Source of the DNA: Auriscalpium vulgare
Taxonomy: Eukaryota > Basidiomycota > Agaricomycetes > Russulales > Auriscalpiaceae
Assembly (NCBI GenBank): GCA_019915015.1
Contig: JAHBBC010000010.1
Location: 1,054,001 to 1,118,000 of the forward strand
Reading direction: 5' to 3'
Length of the DNA stretch: 64,000 bases
How positions within the stretch are numbered: position 1 is the stretch's first letter; every line of letters starts with the position of its first letter. Under the pieces are notes generated by a model. That model made no database searches. It was given only the letters and a program-made list of their open reading frames with translations, and was not told the origin of the DNA. Both the position numbers and the translations under genes were made by a program. Shown one piece after another: positions 1-10,822 of the stretch.

Positions 1-242
1 ATGGCACTTTTGGAAGAGAAGGGTGGGTGTCCTGGAGTTTGTGCCCGCTGTTTCAGTGCGACGATGGAGGCCATGCGCGCGGACGAAGCCTTCAACCTGG
101 AGAACTTTTTGATCAATCAGGCTCTTCAACAGCTTCACGGTTCCATCGTGGTATGTCTCCTGCTTATACGGAATGATGTGGCTCAGCTGATTCCGGTGTA
201 TAGATTGATGAGGCGTCTCCTGCCCCTGACCCACTCCTTTGA
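1..242 (+). CDS. 3' end of an unrecognised gene, cut by the window edge
   Basis: Two exons are visible. The first is open from base 1 to 150 and ends at a GTATGT donor. A 53-nt intron (151-203, ending in TAG) joins in phase 0 to a last exon that stops with TGA at 240-242. The visible product is about 62 residues and includes GVCARCFSATMEAM (two Cys spaced by two). The ATG at base 1 is not necessarily the start, since the frame may continue to the left. No family is recognised. The join gives a short acidic, proline-containing tail. The alternative of reading through the donor gives a hydrophobic run without coding character, so the spliced form is preferred. The stretch 243-384 has nothing recognisable. 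Confidence 0.45.
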
Positions 243-384
243 TACCACATGTCAGCTGTTTCCCCCGTGCCTTTTTTCTTATGATCTACATTTAATGTCT
301 AATGACCGCTATTCCTTTTATGTCAATATCACGCTCTTTCATACACATACAGTCACTACTATCAATCATACCATACTTTACTAC

Positions 385-602
385 TAATTTTTACCAATTT
401 TGTGGCCTTCAAAGTGATACAGAAAACTCTGTACCGTTTTGAGAACCTTTTCAAAATGGTATATCACAGATTTACATGTCCCAAAATAAGTCTTGTGAAA
501 AAGTATCAAAATGCGCTCTGTGAGATTCAAACCAGGTTGCGGTTGCTGGGGAATTTCACACCACAGGGAGCACGTCCACTTAGCCATTACACTATATAAC
601 AA
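385..602 (-). mobile_element. tRNA-derived SINE candidate
   Basis: On the minus strand, shortly after about 598, the sequence carries TGGCTAAGTGG, matching the RNA polymerase III A box. About 42 nt further on is GGTTTGAATCT, matching the B box. Spacing and order are those of a tRNA head, and the A-box context resembles Ser/Leu-type tRNAs, but the sequence between them does not fold into a convincing intact tRNA. The head is followed by roughly 130 nt of unrelated AT-rich body, as in a SINE. No clear poly-A tail or target duplication was found. It could also be a decayed tRNA gene. The stretch 603-812 contains nothing recognisable. Confidence 0.45.
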
Positions 603-812
603 TTCTCATTTACTAGGTCCATGCTCTATAGATCCACATTGTCCTCACCTCAACTCTATTTTGCTATCTAGCACTGGCCCCACATCTTATCTGCTATAGC
701 ATCATGCTAATATATTGCCATACAGTGTACCACACAAGCAGGTACACAAAACTGGTCTTTTTTCAAATGCCCAGAGGCAGTACAGCGTGTAACAGTAGGT
801 GGTATGACTAGG

Positions 813-1787
813 CTAGTCTATCTCATCAGAGTGCCCATTTCCATGCTGCCACTGGGATCCAATACCGGCACCCTTTGCCTCCTCATATGCGTCACGAATA
901 TGCTGGGAGAAGGTGATACTCATCACCTGAGTGCTGCGGCAATGCAGTGACGTTGTACCGTGCTTGTGCGTCGGCTTGAACGCCATCAAGGTGCGGGCCG
1001 CAGGGCGGGAGACAACCTTGATATCCAGGTCCACGAAGCTTCCGCCATGGGGAGGCAGAGGCACAGCAGCAATTGGGTTGATATGGCTGTGTTTATGAGC
1101 GCGAGTCGTGCACCGGGAAGGCTGGGAAGGGAGGCCAGCGGAAGGAATGTGAGGCGCTGGGTATTCAGAAACTGCAGCAGTCAGAGCGAAAGCTGTGTTG
1201 GTATAGAGTTTGTCTGTGTGCACTGGGCTAACAATACTCAGTACTCAAGTATCCCAGCAAGAGAGTTTGGAATAGCATACGCAGAATAATCCAGAGCCAT
1301 GTACCCTTCAGGAGGGGCCCGCTGTGCACACGGAAATTCATATGTCTTGCCATCTTCTAAAGTAGCCCGCCAGCCTGTTCCTGAATTGAGGCAGTAATTA
1401 GAGAAACACACTGGGAAGGATGTGCAGAAAATAGTACCTTCGCTAACCTGCCGTGTGGCCAGACGCGGCATGCCAATATCTTCGAGGGTGCTGTTGATGG
1501 GATCAATAAGCTCGCAGGGTGCAAGTGCCTCTGCAATTGCCCAGAAAATAGAAAAGGCAGCCACTGCCTCTTGATCCTGGGCTGTCTTGGTGGCAGCGTC
1601 AAGCTGTTTGGCAAAGCTTACACCAGGGCCCCATACACGTGCATGACGAGGACCAGCATTGAACCCTAATTGGGTCATTTTGCCAGTATGATTGGGCTAA
1701 GAAGGTTCAATAACTTATCAGAGAAGCCTATAGAAATCAAGACTTACACGGACATCACGCCGCATATCACATGCTTGCTCAATGACC
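813..1787 (-). pseudogene. 2OG-Fe(II) dioxygenase-like pseudogene, 3' part
   Basis: Reading from 1787 downward, coding sequence runs to a donor near 1747, through an intron ending TTCTTAG at about 1692, into a long exon (to 1240), then a last block (1223-813). The last block holds V-H-T-D (H-x-D iron ligands). It is followed by GGSFVDLDIKVVSRPAAR, F-K-P-T-H-K-H-G-T-T (distal His) and C-R-S-T-Q-V-M, in the order of a double-stranded beta-helix 2OG oxygenase core. The two last blocks are in different frames, separated by a GT..AG stretch of only 17 nt. That is too short for an intron, so the locus appears decayed by a deletion. Its upstream exon is on the far side of the 7-kb transposon (8774-8837). 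A DNA-base dioxygenase relationship is possible but unproven. Confidence 0.5.
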
Positions 1788-2110
1788 CTCAGTAAAAACG
1801 GGAAGTCGAAATTAGTCGGAGCTAGGCGTTGAAAAGTCACGGAACCCGTGAAATTGACTAAATTGACGATTTTTTGACTGGATTACCCGACTTTACAGTC
1901 ACATCCAGTCCTAGAGTACTGTCTCGCTCAGTCACGACTAGTCGAACTGCGCAGTCATCTGCAGTCACATACAGTCGTAGATTTAGTCGTTCACAGTCAC
2001 CTATCCAGTCGCCCGCAGTCATAATCATAGTCAGAGTTAGTCGAGATTGTTGTCGTCTTGCAGTCGCACACAGTCGCAGCCAGTCGCGGGCAGTCTCGAC
2101 GCATAGGCAT
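1788..2110. repeat. Left terminal and AGTCG-rich subterminal repeat of the Tnp2 element
   Basis: The terminus CTCAGTAAAAACGGGAAG is followed by about 300 bases in which AGTC/AGTCG recurs every 8-20 bases in one orientation. Subterminal short repeats of this kind serve as transposase-binding sites in CACTA-type elements; that role here is inference. Confidence 0.7.
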
Positions 2111-2211
2111 TGTATTACACCAGCAGATGGTACGACATAATGTAAGTAAGGGATAAACTAGAGGAGAGAGCGGCGCGGCGCGAGAGGATGTTGATATGGT
2201 GGGTGATGGGA

Positions 2212-4872
2212 CTAGGTGCACGGCTTATGGCCCGGGTGCTGGCACTTGTGCACGCACAGCGGGAGATCGTGTACTTCGAGGCTGAAGAGATGAAAAACTC
2301 GTTAAGAGACGGCCGCAACAGAGTAAATCGGCGACACACCTTTGTCCCGCTGGCTCCCAGCATACTATCAACGTCGACTTGGGTGGGTTGGGATGACAAC
2401 GGGGCCGACAGAATTGCCGCAATGAGGTCTGTGCAGTGTGAACGAGATGTCAGTCGAGAGAACAAGGTATACACACCTTCTTTGCGCTGCTTCGAGCCCC
2501 GAGAGAGTACCAGCTTGTGGGCACTCATCCAGCTCTTCAATTGCTGTACCTTCAGTGTCTGAATGTTGTCGTTAGCTAGCAAATCATGCGGCTTGAAAGA
2601 AAACTTACCTGAAGGGAAGTGGCTGTCGCTGTCACGCCGTCTTTCGGCGACTCCGACACGGCCGTCCCGGCGTCGCCTTCTATGCGGTCGCCGCCGTCGT
2701 CTTTCACAGCAATGTCTTCGCGATCCTTGTTCTTGAACACGGGCTAGACAAAGATCAGCTTGTATCAACAGGTCTGCATGTAGAAAACACGTACCGCGCC
2801 CGCCTCTTTCCACAGAGCCCAGAGTAGCTGGACCGTCTCGCTCAGAAAAGCGTCACTGAGGAACGAGGTAGGTGTCTTCTTGCGCACGAAGCAGATATGG
2901 CGCGCCGCACGACATGTCTTGATAGCCGCAGCAATCAAATTGCATGCCATGGCGACACTGCCGATGCTTCCCCACGACACCAGCACCTTGCGCAAGGAAA
3001 GGGCACCCGCGGTGAATTGTTGATGGCCCCAGCACGAGTCCGTGTCGTCTTCGGAGAGCTCAGGGTCGTTCGGGTCCGCATTCTCAATGCGCGCGAGCAA
3101 AGCCAGGGCATCTGCGGATGCGGGCCCAGTTCCAAACGACATGTCCAGCTTCATGGACTGGAGAAGGCTGATGGCGTCGGCTGATGGGAACTCCGTAGTC
3201 ATTATACCTGCAGAGCACATCAGCAGATTGACACAGATGCGTACAGCGAAAAACGTACCGAGGAGGCTGTTGATGGTCGGAGTGACTTTGATATATGTGA
3301 TATCGATCGTAGCCGGCGCACTTGTGACCTCCGAGCGTAAGGGAAGGGAGGAGAGCTCCGACGACGCTGCCGGTAGAGCTGATGTTGGCGAGGGTTGCCC
3401 GAAATCTTCAGCAGATGTGCTCGTCGCCACGGGAACAGTAATGGGTGGTTGTCGTGGGTATGGAGGAGACGCCGGGACCGCGCTCCCGTGCTGGACTGGA
3501 GTCTGGGGCTCAGACTCTCTTGCAGGTGTCGAAGGCTCGGGGTGGTGCTGGGCTGCCGTTCCACCGTGCAAGACCGGCTCAGGTCGCCCGAATGTTGGAG
3601 GAGTTGCGCTGCGTTCGGACGAGACTGTTGGGATGCAACAGTCAGGAGACGACAAAGCAAATGGTGACGCGGTTTGCGCACCATTTTCGCCATTGAAATC
3701 CTCGTCAGCCAGTGACGGATGCGTCGGTGTTGCAGGCTCGGGGCGGTGCTCGGCTGCTGTTCCGCGATGCAAGACCAGCTCGGGGATGGGAGGTGTCGCC
3801 TCGTGCTGGGATGGATCTGTTGGGCACTGTCAGTCAATGGAGGGAACAGCAAGTGAGGACGCAGTGCACGCACCTTTGTCGCTCTCGTCAGGCCCTGATC
3901 TCTTCGGCACACCTCGCCTCCGCTTCTCGGGTTGGGCTGACGACGCCGACACACTCCCGTTACGCTTCTTGCCTTTCTTCCCGTCTGCAATGAGCTGTTG
4001 TCCAATCAAATAGTCAGCTTTCCATTGCCCCGTGCAAAGACTAAGGACGGGCGCAAGCTTCTCGAGCGATGTCAGTTCCTGGAGATACTCCGTCAAATGA
4101 CCATTGCGAAAGTGCATGCGGGTGCGCGTGCTGCCCTTGCTCTGGAACCGCTTGTCTGTTGGCTCCGGTAGCGCGAGCAGCTTGACTGCAGATAAATGCG
4201 CGAAGTCCTTAACGGCACGCCACTCGTCCGTCGATATCTTGGTACCATCTGCATGTCGGATGCAGGCGTGCATTGATGGGCGAGATGGGTTGGAAGGTGT
4301 GATTCCAGAATCCTTATTGTGCTTGCAGTCTGCGAAAGACCACAGGACTTCGAAGGGAAGGTGACTCGGGCGGGAAGCAGGTCTCTCATTGAGCGGCAGC
4401 GGCTCCCGCATGCGTCCGTCGGTGTTGAGACTGGTTGTAGACTGGGCCTGTGACGCAGCTTGCGAAACCGAATCACTTGGTCCAAGGCTCGAAAACCTAT
4501 CCTTTAACAATTCAAAAAAGCGGAAGTAAAAGTGAATCACCTTGGCGACCGGGCTCTGGGTGTCTCCAGTTTGCGAAGCAACTCGAGTTCGTTGGTCAGC
4601 CGGAGGTTTCGGTCAACCAGCTGAGCTTGAAGGCGTTGCGAGGACAGCAATTGGCTGTGCATCTCTGCGACTTGAGGGTTGCGTAACAGTGCCGAGAGGG
4701 GAAGGTCTTCGACACGCCGACTGTTGGAATTGTGGGTATGTGCTGTCGGGGTATACTGCATTGTGGGGCTAGAAGGTAGTTCAAGATAGTCATCATTTTG
4801 AGCAGTAAGGCTGGGGAATGAATTGGGGAGTGTGCCGAGGAGGGAATAGGACTGGTCTTGGTACACCGACAT
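2212..4872 (-). CDS. SAP-domain accessory protein of the Tnp2 element, about 8 exons
   Basis: The first exon begins at ATG 4872 (MSVYQDQSY) and ends near 4541. Further exons follow through GT..AG introns near 4502-4540, 3808-3870, 3208-3257, 2746-2796, 2557-2606, 2422-2468 and 2317-2374. The N-terminal part has a leucine-rich helical stretch (SQRLQAQLVDRNLRLTNELE). The middle has a basic nuclear-signal-like tract (KKGKKR, EKRRR) and a long Pro/Ser/Thr-rich region with repeated AEHRPEPATP/AQHHPEPSTP units. A late exon reads L-K-V-Q-Q-L-K-S-W-M...G-S-K, fitting the SAP DNA-binding helix-turn-helix. The last exon phase is uncertain: one reading ends in a Cys/His cluster (CVHKCQHPGHKPC) and stops at 2212-2214, another stops slightly earlier. 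It is transcribed away from the transposase from a shared 140-bp spacer and probably binds element ends. Confidence 0.6.
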
Positions 4873-5012
4873 GGTCGCGACGACACTTAGCTGTTGCCTG
4901 CATGCCACGGAAGACGCGCGCCTTGCCACCGTGAGAATTCTGCCTTCAGCTGCCCGCAACTCACGATCGCGATCGATCTCTGCCCCCATCCACTACCAAT
5001 CCACTGCACAAC
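4873..5012. promoter_or_regulatory. Shared spacer between divergent transposon genes
   Basis: The two start codons (4872 minus, 5013 plus) are separated by 140 bases, so this interval must contain or overlap both promoters. It holds the palindromic run GATCGCGATCGATC near 4965-4978. No clear TATA box was seen. An alternative upstream in-frame ATG of the minus gene lies at 4989, which would shrink the spacer to 23 bases; the downstream start is preferred for that reason. Confidence 0.4.
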
Positions 5013-8000
5013 ATGACACCGATATACTGCTACTGTCGAAAGTGTCATCCTGGGCAAAAAAGAAGCTTCCCAGTCACCCAGAAACATCTTCGATCTGACC
5101 GAATGTGGTTGGAACAAGCGCAGCTGCACAGCTCAAATGCAGATGCTGAATTTCTTGCTCATGTTGCTTCCTGTATAACTCGAACACAAACCAGCCTTGA
5201 TTTAGGACGCACAAACTCTCAGATAGAGGGTGATGTGACTATGATGAATCAAGATATAGGCTCTGAGCTATATGATGAACAAGGTATGTAAGGCAGGCAA
5301 TTGCAAACAAGGTTCAAATGCTCAATAGCCTGTAGCAAACCAGAATCCAGGTAATTTTGAAATGGATCAGGATATTGATATGGAGGTGCCAAATGAGGAA
5401 AACACACAAGGTATGTCTGAAAACTTAGAAACAATATTCAGTTCTAAACAAGAATTCCTGTAGATGATATAGAAATTCCCCCACATGTTGATCCTCTGGG
5501 AAATCCAGAAAATGATGAGTCAGAAATTCAGGATAATAATCATGCTAGTGATCTTCTGGAATATCAAAATGATGCACTGGATGACTTTGAAAGGGCTCAA
5601 ATGGATGATAATGAGCTGCTCATTGATTTCATGGAAAATGAAACCCAAGCTCTAGAAACATCTCTTCCTGAGGATAACGATGGGGCTTTTGATGATGTCA
5701 ATTTGGAAGCAGAGGCAGAAATTGAGCTTGATATAATGCAGTATGACTCTACTGATGAGCAGTTTGAATATCCTGATGTTCGTACAAAATTACAAAAGGA
5801 ATTGATTGATGAATATGTCCCACCGGTGTTGTTTCCGGATGAGCCTGACATTCCAAGGGCATTGGATGAGACAGAATTATTAACACTAAAGCATTACACG
5901 GCATGGAAAGAGTCAAATGGAACTGTATTAGGTTATAAGCTGCACGCTAAAGTATTAGAAGAGGCAACTGGGCATAAAATCCTTTCTTTGTATTCTGCAA
6001 GAAAGCTTGCTGTCCAATTGGCAGGACTGGATATAATCAGAATTGACATGTGCCCCAGAAGTTGCATTGCATATGTTGGTGAATTTGAAGCAATAGATAA
6101 ATGCCCACATATCAGAACAGATGGAAAAGTATGTGGTGAAGCTCGATACAAACAGGGTTCAACATCTCGCAAGACGGTACCCAGGGCTCAGATGATGTAT
6201 ATTCCTGTTGTTCCCCATATAAAAGCAAGATTTGTAAATAAAGAATCAGCTCAAATGATGCACCATAGAGACAAATGCTTACAGGAGACATTGAAAATAG
6301 TAGCTAATGCTCGAACATCTAAGTTCCGAACATATTCAGACTTTGCTGATTCAGATGCTCATATCCATCAATATCAGAAAATGAAATTATTCCAGAGGAA
6401 AACAGATGTTGCCCTTGCATTATCATCAGATGGTGCTCAGCTAAGCATGAAAAAACAGTCAGATACTTGGGTAGTTGCACTTCAAGTGCTTAATCTTCCA
6501 CCGGATATACGCACACACTCAAATGAGATCATAATCCCTATGGCAGTTCCAGGTCCAAATCCGCTAGGAAATGCAGATAGTTTCTTCTATCCATTTTGGA
6601 GTGAAATGATGAAGGCCAGTCAGGGCATATGGATGTGGGATGCTGTTCAATCATCTTATCTTCTGAATCACATATACACTTGTATGAACCTAGGAGATAT
6701 GCCAGGATCAGCAAAACTAAGTGGAATGGCTGGTCATTCTGCAATTTTTGGTGACCGTTTTACTCTAGTCAAAGGTGCACGCAGCAGTAAAGTCAGAGGG
6801 TCCAAAGCACAGTACTATCCTGTCAATCCACCTGAAAAACATGAGTACAATACTGACCGCCCTGACTACGATTTAGACAACTTGCCACCAAGGAAAGAGA
6901 AACAATTTTGGTCAACAATTCATTTATTGCACACTACCACGTCTAAAACAAGAAGGGCTAATATTACAAAACAGACAGGTATATCACGAATGGCATTAAG
7001 CACTGTTAGTCCAGCTTATATACACCCTTCATTCAATACATTGGATATTTTCCATCTTGGGTTTGCAGATATTATGGGCCATATTTGGGATACATGGAAT
7101 AAAGCTGAACAAGGAGAACTGATCTATGTTGACCCAGAAAAGCTCAAGGCTTTTGGAGAATTAGTTCCGAAAGCTATGGCTACAGTGCCCCCAACATTTT
7201 GTGGACCAGTTCGGGATCCAAATCTCAAGCGGCATAGTCAGTATAAAATATATGAATGGATGGCCCTAGTTTACTGGTTCATTGTACCCATTGGCATAGA
7301 ACTTGAGTTTCCTGTGCAACTATTATACAACTTCTCACAATATGTTGAAATTTTAGACTTTGCTATGACTATCACTCCACGGACTGACAGTGACCTCCAG
7401 TTCCTTCATAATTTGATCAAGAACTTTCTCCTGGACTATGAGCGACTATATGTAAATAATGATCCAAAAAAGGTTCATAGGTGTCGATTATGTGTTTTTC
7501 AGCTCATTCATATTCCTAAGCATATACAGTGGAATGGCTCATTGCGTATTGGTTCTCAATCTACAATGGAAAGAGCAATCGGAGAGATTTCACATTCAAT
7601 TCGATCTAAAAAGGCACCATATGCACACATGGCAAATCTAATATTTGAAAGATCTTTGATTAAGATACTTCGATTGAAGTACCCTCAATTATCAAAAAAG
7701 AGCAATAAGTCTTCAGCTCAAAGACTATTCTCAAAACAAGATGTCAGGAAAAGAGAAAGAAAATTTGGAACAGACTTTTTTGATCAGCTGGAAGCTGTTT
7801 GCAAGTTTCTCAAAATAGAATTTGATAAGGATCTTGAGTTGGAGAGATTTGGAAAATTTGCCTTTCCTAAGCCTGTCTTGAATAGTAGATTGATAGAGGA
7901 AAAAAAACCACCTACACGGTCACATCGCTATTTCGAAGCTTTCATAGAGCATTCAAGCATGCCAGTATTTGGTGAAGCAGCTTGTTTCATTGAGGTTCTA

Positions 8001-8318
8001 GACCAAGGCCAATCTGACACTGAACTTGAACATGGGTCTCGGTCTTCTACAAATAGCTCCGTGGAAGAAACAAAGACTGTGCAGGTAGTTGGTTATAGGC
8101 GACTGGAGGGTCTTAAAAAGACACTTAATATGTGGAAGGGATCTCAGTGGTCTGACACTTTGGAAGTCCTGCCTATATCTGCTATACAACATCTCATAGG
8201 AATCTTGCCATATGAACAGACCATTTATATCCTGAGGCCACATTCAGCTTTGGCCATGTTGAGTAAAGATGCTCTTGGTCTGGGTGATGAGGAAGAAATG
8301 AGTGATGAGGACAACTAG
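5013..8318 (+). CDS. Tnp2-like (CACTA-related) transposase, 1,066 aa, 3 exons
   Basis: Exons 5013-5283, 5336-5410 and 5464-8318 join with GTATGT donors, CTGTAG acceptors and consistent phase, giving 1,066 aa. The start ATG at 5013 opens a zinc-finger-like N-terminus (CYCRKCH...H), as in Tnp2 proteins. An acidic linker follows. The catalytic region has LSSDGAQLSMKKQSDTW (Asp about 438), VLNLPPDIR, a PGPNPLGNADSFFYP block, a second conserved block LDIFHLGFADIMGHIWD (Asp about 643), and the C-terminal TMERAIGEISHSIR segment. These follow the order of the Tnp2/Transposase_21 family, which cuts and pastes elements in the nucleus. No stop or frameshift interrupts it, so it may be active. The ATG at 5601 is internal (residue 162). 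It is AT-richer than the divergent SAP gene. Confidence 0.75.
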
Positions 8319-8619
8319 AGCTGCAGCTACTGATATTCCTTATAGTCACAAGACTCCATCTTTCTTACATCTAGCAATTTTCTCTTGTATTTGTAGTATT
8401 GATATGATATCTTGATTTGTGCTATGAACTAGTTGTGTCCTTTCAGCTCTTTTCTCATATCGCTCTGCTCTAGCCTGCTCTTGAGTCAAATGGCTCGGGG
8501 CAGAGCCGTGTGCACCTGTCCAAGTCATATTCCCACGCTGCTGTTATACAGGCAGCCAGAATCAAGTAGACTGCTATGCGACTGTCCCTGCAGTTATGTA
8601 ATAGACAATGGTGACTAGG

Positions 8620-8766
8620 ACAAGTGTGTGTGCGACTGGGAGTGACTAGGATGAGCGCGCGTGCGACTGGGAGTGACTGGACAAGATATTCTGCGACTAA
8701 ACTCCGACTATCATCGACTATTTTACGACTGCAGGTGACTCCGAGCGACTTCCCATTTTTACTGAG
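8620..8766. repeat. Right terminal and CGACT-rich subterminal repeat of the Tnp2 element
   Basis: Reverse-complement counterpart of 1788-2110: repeated CGACT/GTGACT motifs ending in CTTCCCATTTTTACTGAG at 8766, immediately followed by the AATGACC target duplicate. It is shorter than the left side. Confidence 0.65.
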
Positions 8767-8773
8767 AATGACC

Positions 8774-8837
8774 TCAGTAAGCCAGCGGTAGAAGCTGTCA
8801 ACCACTTGCATGCTGGGGCTGTGGGGCTTAGTTTATT
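8774..8837 (-). pseudogene. Upstream exon fragment of the split 2OG dioxygenase-like gene
   Basis: On the minus strand this reads ...PHSPSMQVVDSFYRWLTE and runs straight into the target duplication. When the 7-kb transposon is mentally removed it continues in frame into EQACDMRRDVR at 1787-1748. It is cut on its other side by the long inverted-repeat element beginning at 8838, so the N-terminal part of the gene is missing from this window. Confidence 0.5.
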
Positions 8838-9487
8838 CACTATGTCCCTACAGTTGTAACAAGTGGGTGGTGTCATAGGCAGGCAGGATAGTGAAGTGCA
8901 AGTATAGGGCAGTATAGTGCACTATAGTGCACTATATTGCATATATCAGTACTATGGTGTCCTTGGATGCACTATAGTAGTAGCATGACTGTAAGGACCA
9001 TTGTATTTTTGCACCAATATAATGGGCTTTGAAAATGTTATAAATAATGGTGTAGATGCACAGGTGGAACTGCTATATAGATGTAATTCAGCAGAATATA
9101 TCCGGTTAATGGTAGAGAGCTGTAGGGCAATCACTGTCCAATGGATCCCATGGGTTTATGTACTATAGTGAATCATTAATATATTACAGAAATGCTGGGA
9201 TATATGCACCTTCTCTCCTTTCAAATGAGCTCTATAAATTCGAATAATATTACAGCATGCGGCTTAGTATAGTGCATATGTAACCTGAATTTACCAGAAT
9301 ATAGGGGGTCATTTCTGAGGAGTTGTGCAGTGCACACTGTATCAGATATTCATCTACTATAGTAATGTTATACTCTTTAAAGCTTTCTTAATTTGTTATG
9401 GGATGACTGGACATTCATAAATCATGACAAAAAAGGTGGGCATATCTACCACGCATGCCACTGCTGTCTGAATTTATCATAATATTT
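8838..9487 (+). repeat. Left arm of the 650-bp inverted repeat
   Basis: Starts CACTATGTCCC and ends in GAATTTATCATAATAT; it matches the reverse complement of 10154-10801 along its whole length. Confidence 0.8.
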
Positions 9488-10153
9488 AAGGCTCATGGCA
9501 AGCCGCACCAATGCATATATACTTATACACTATAGTGTTATTTAGCTTGTTTCTATCCTCAAACTTTTTCAGCACTGAATAGCTCCTCAATACTTGGGGA
9601 AACAAATCCCTAAATATTCCAGAGCACTGTTACACCATGCCCCTTCCATCCCTGAAACTTTTGTGTTCTTGCATACAATTGGTATATAGTACCGTACTTC
9701 TGATCCTCTGATACAGCCTAAATGATCCATATGTCCCTGTCCCATCTGCAGATACATCCAAGCATATGTGTGAACTGCAATGATTGTTTATTTTTCAATG
9801 AGCCATGATCCATGAAGCTTACTTGAGCACAAGCTCATCCTCTGTAAAAGAAATAGACATTTATATCCATATGCCTGATCATAAACTGGATCACCCTGGG
9901 ACAAGGATACCTCAGACTTTATAGGCTGTATGAGAGTGGAACTACAGCACTTTCTGCCAACTCTAGGTAGAATTCCCATATTTTGAGCATTGGGTGGAGC
10001 ATGGTCTGTGAATGCTCTATAATATCTGTGGATAATATTGACCAAGTACTGGAGAGCTATTGGACATATCATATGCTTTTGTGGCCAACCAATTAGATCA
10101 CCACTATAGTGCACAAACATATATGCCTTGGAGTGGCTCACCAATGGCTTCAG

Positions 10154-10801
10154 ATATTATGATAAATTCAGACAGCAGTGGCATGCATGGTAAATATGCC
10201 CACCTTTTTCGTCATGATTTATGAATGTCCAGTCATCCCATAACAAATTAAGAAAGCTTTACAGAGTATAACATCACTATAGTAGATGAATCTCTGATAC
10301 AGTGTGCCCTGCACAACTCCTCAGAAATGACCCCCTATATTCTGGTAAATTCAGGTTACATATGCACTATACTAAGCCGCATGCTGTAATATTATTCGAA
10401 TTTATAGAGCTCATTTGAAAGGAGAGAAGGTGCATATATCCCAGCATTTCTGTAATATATTAATGATTCACTATAGTACATAAACCCATGGGATCCATTG
10501 GACAGTGATTGCCCTACAGCTCTCTACCATTAACCGGATATATTCTGCTGAATTACATCTATATAGCAGTTCCAACTGTGCATCTACACCATTATTTATA
10601 ACATTTTCAAAGCCCATTATATTGGTGCAAAAATACAATGGTCCTTACAGTCATGCTACTACTATAGTGCATCCAAGGACACCATAGTACTGATATATGC
10701 AATATAGTGCACTATAGTGCACTATACTGCCCTATACTTGCACTTCACTATCCTGCCTGCCTATGACACCACCCACTTGTTACAACTGTAGGGACATAGT
10801 G
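10154..10801 (-). repeat. Right arm of the 650-bp inverted repeat
   Basis: Reverse complement of 8838-9487; ends GGGACATAGTG and abuts the PIF/Harbinger transposase remnant within about 20 bases. Confidence 0.8.
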
Positions 10802-10822
10802 CACTAAACTACTCCCCAGTGT

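Larger units (their letters stand above)
1788..8766. mobile_element. Complete Tnp2-type DNA transposon with matching ends and target duplication
   Basis: Both termini read inward CTCAGTAAAAA(C/T)GGGAAG(TCG). The 7 bases AATGACC lie directly outside at 1781-1787 and 8767-8773, the expected target duplication. Inside each end is a zone dense in AGTCG/CGACT motifs (1803-2110 and 8620-8757). Two divergent genes fill the middle: a SAP-domain protein (minus, 2212-4872) and a Tnp2-like transposase (plus, 5013-8318). Removing the element plus one AATGACC copy joins two halves of a minus-strand gene in frame (around T-E-V-I-E-Q), independent support for the boundaries. The 300 bases after the transposase stop are non-coding subterminal DNA. 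Both genes look unbroken, so the element may be autonomous. Confidence 0.85.
8838..10801. mobile_element. Element with ~650-bp terminal inverted repeats (CACTATG...CATAGTG)
   Basis: Bases 8838-9487 and 10154-10801 are reverse complements with only scattered differences. Each begins CACTATGTCCCTACAGTTG and includes the same short ORF in mirror image (8952-9134 and 10505-10687). CACTATAG-type motifs recur through both arms. Weaker inverted similarity (GGGG..TAGTTTA) continues about 20 bases outside each end, so the true ends may lie slightly farther out, for example a CCCAGTG at 10821. No clean target duplication was found. The 670-base centre has one 118-aa minus-strand reading frame (9788-10144) without recognised similarity. 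It is probably a non-autonomous or fold-back element. Confidence 0.7.

Noticed and set aside
5601..8318. ATG at 5601 as start of the transposase (905 aa)
   Set aside because: Coding sequence and a zinc-finger-like N-terminus continue upstream through two clean introns to ATG 5013.
8767..8780. Longer target duplication (AATGACCTCAGTAA)
   Set aside because: The extension overlaps the element's own CTCAGTAA terminus; only 7 bp are shared directly outside both ends.
9788..10144. 118-aa minus-strand frame in the centre of the TIR element
   Set aside because: Protein-like composition but no recognised motif, no start context and no second support; left as part of the element.
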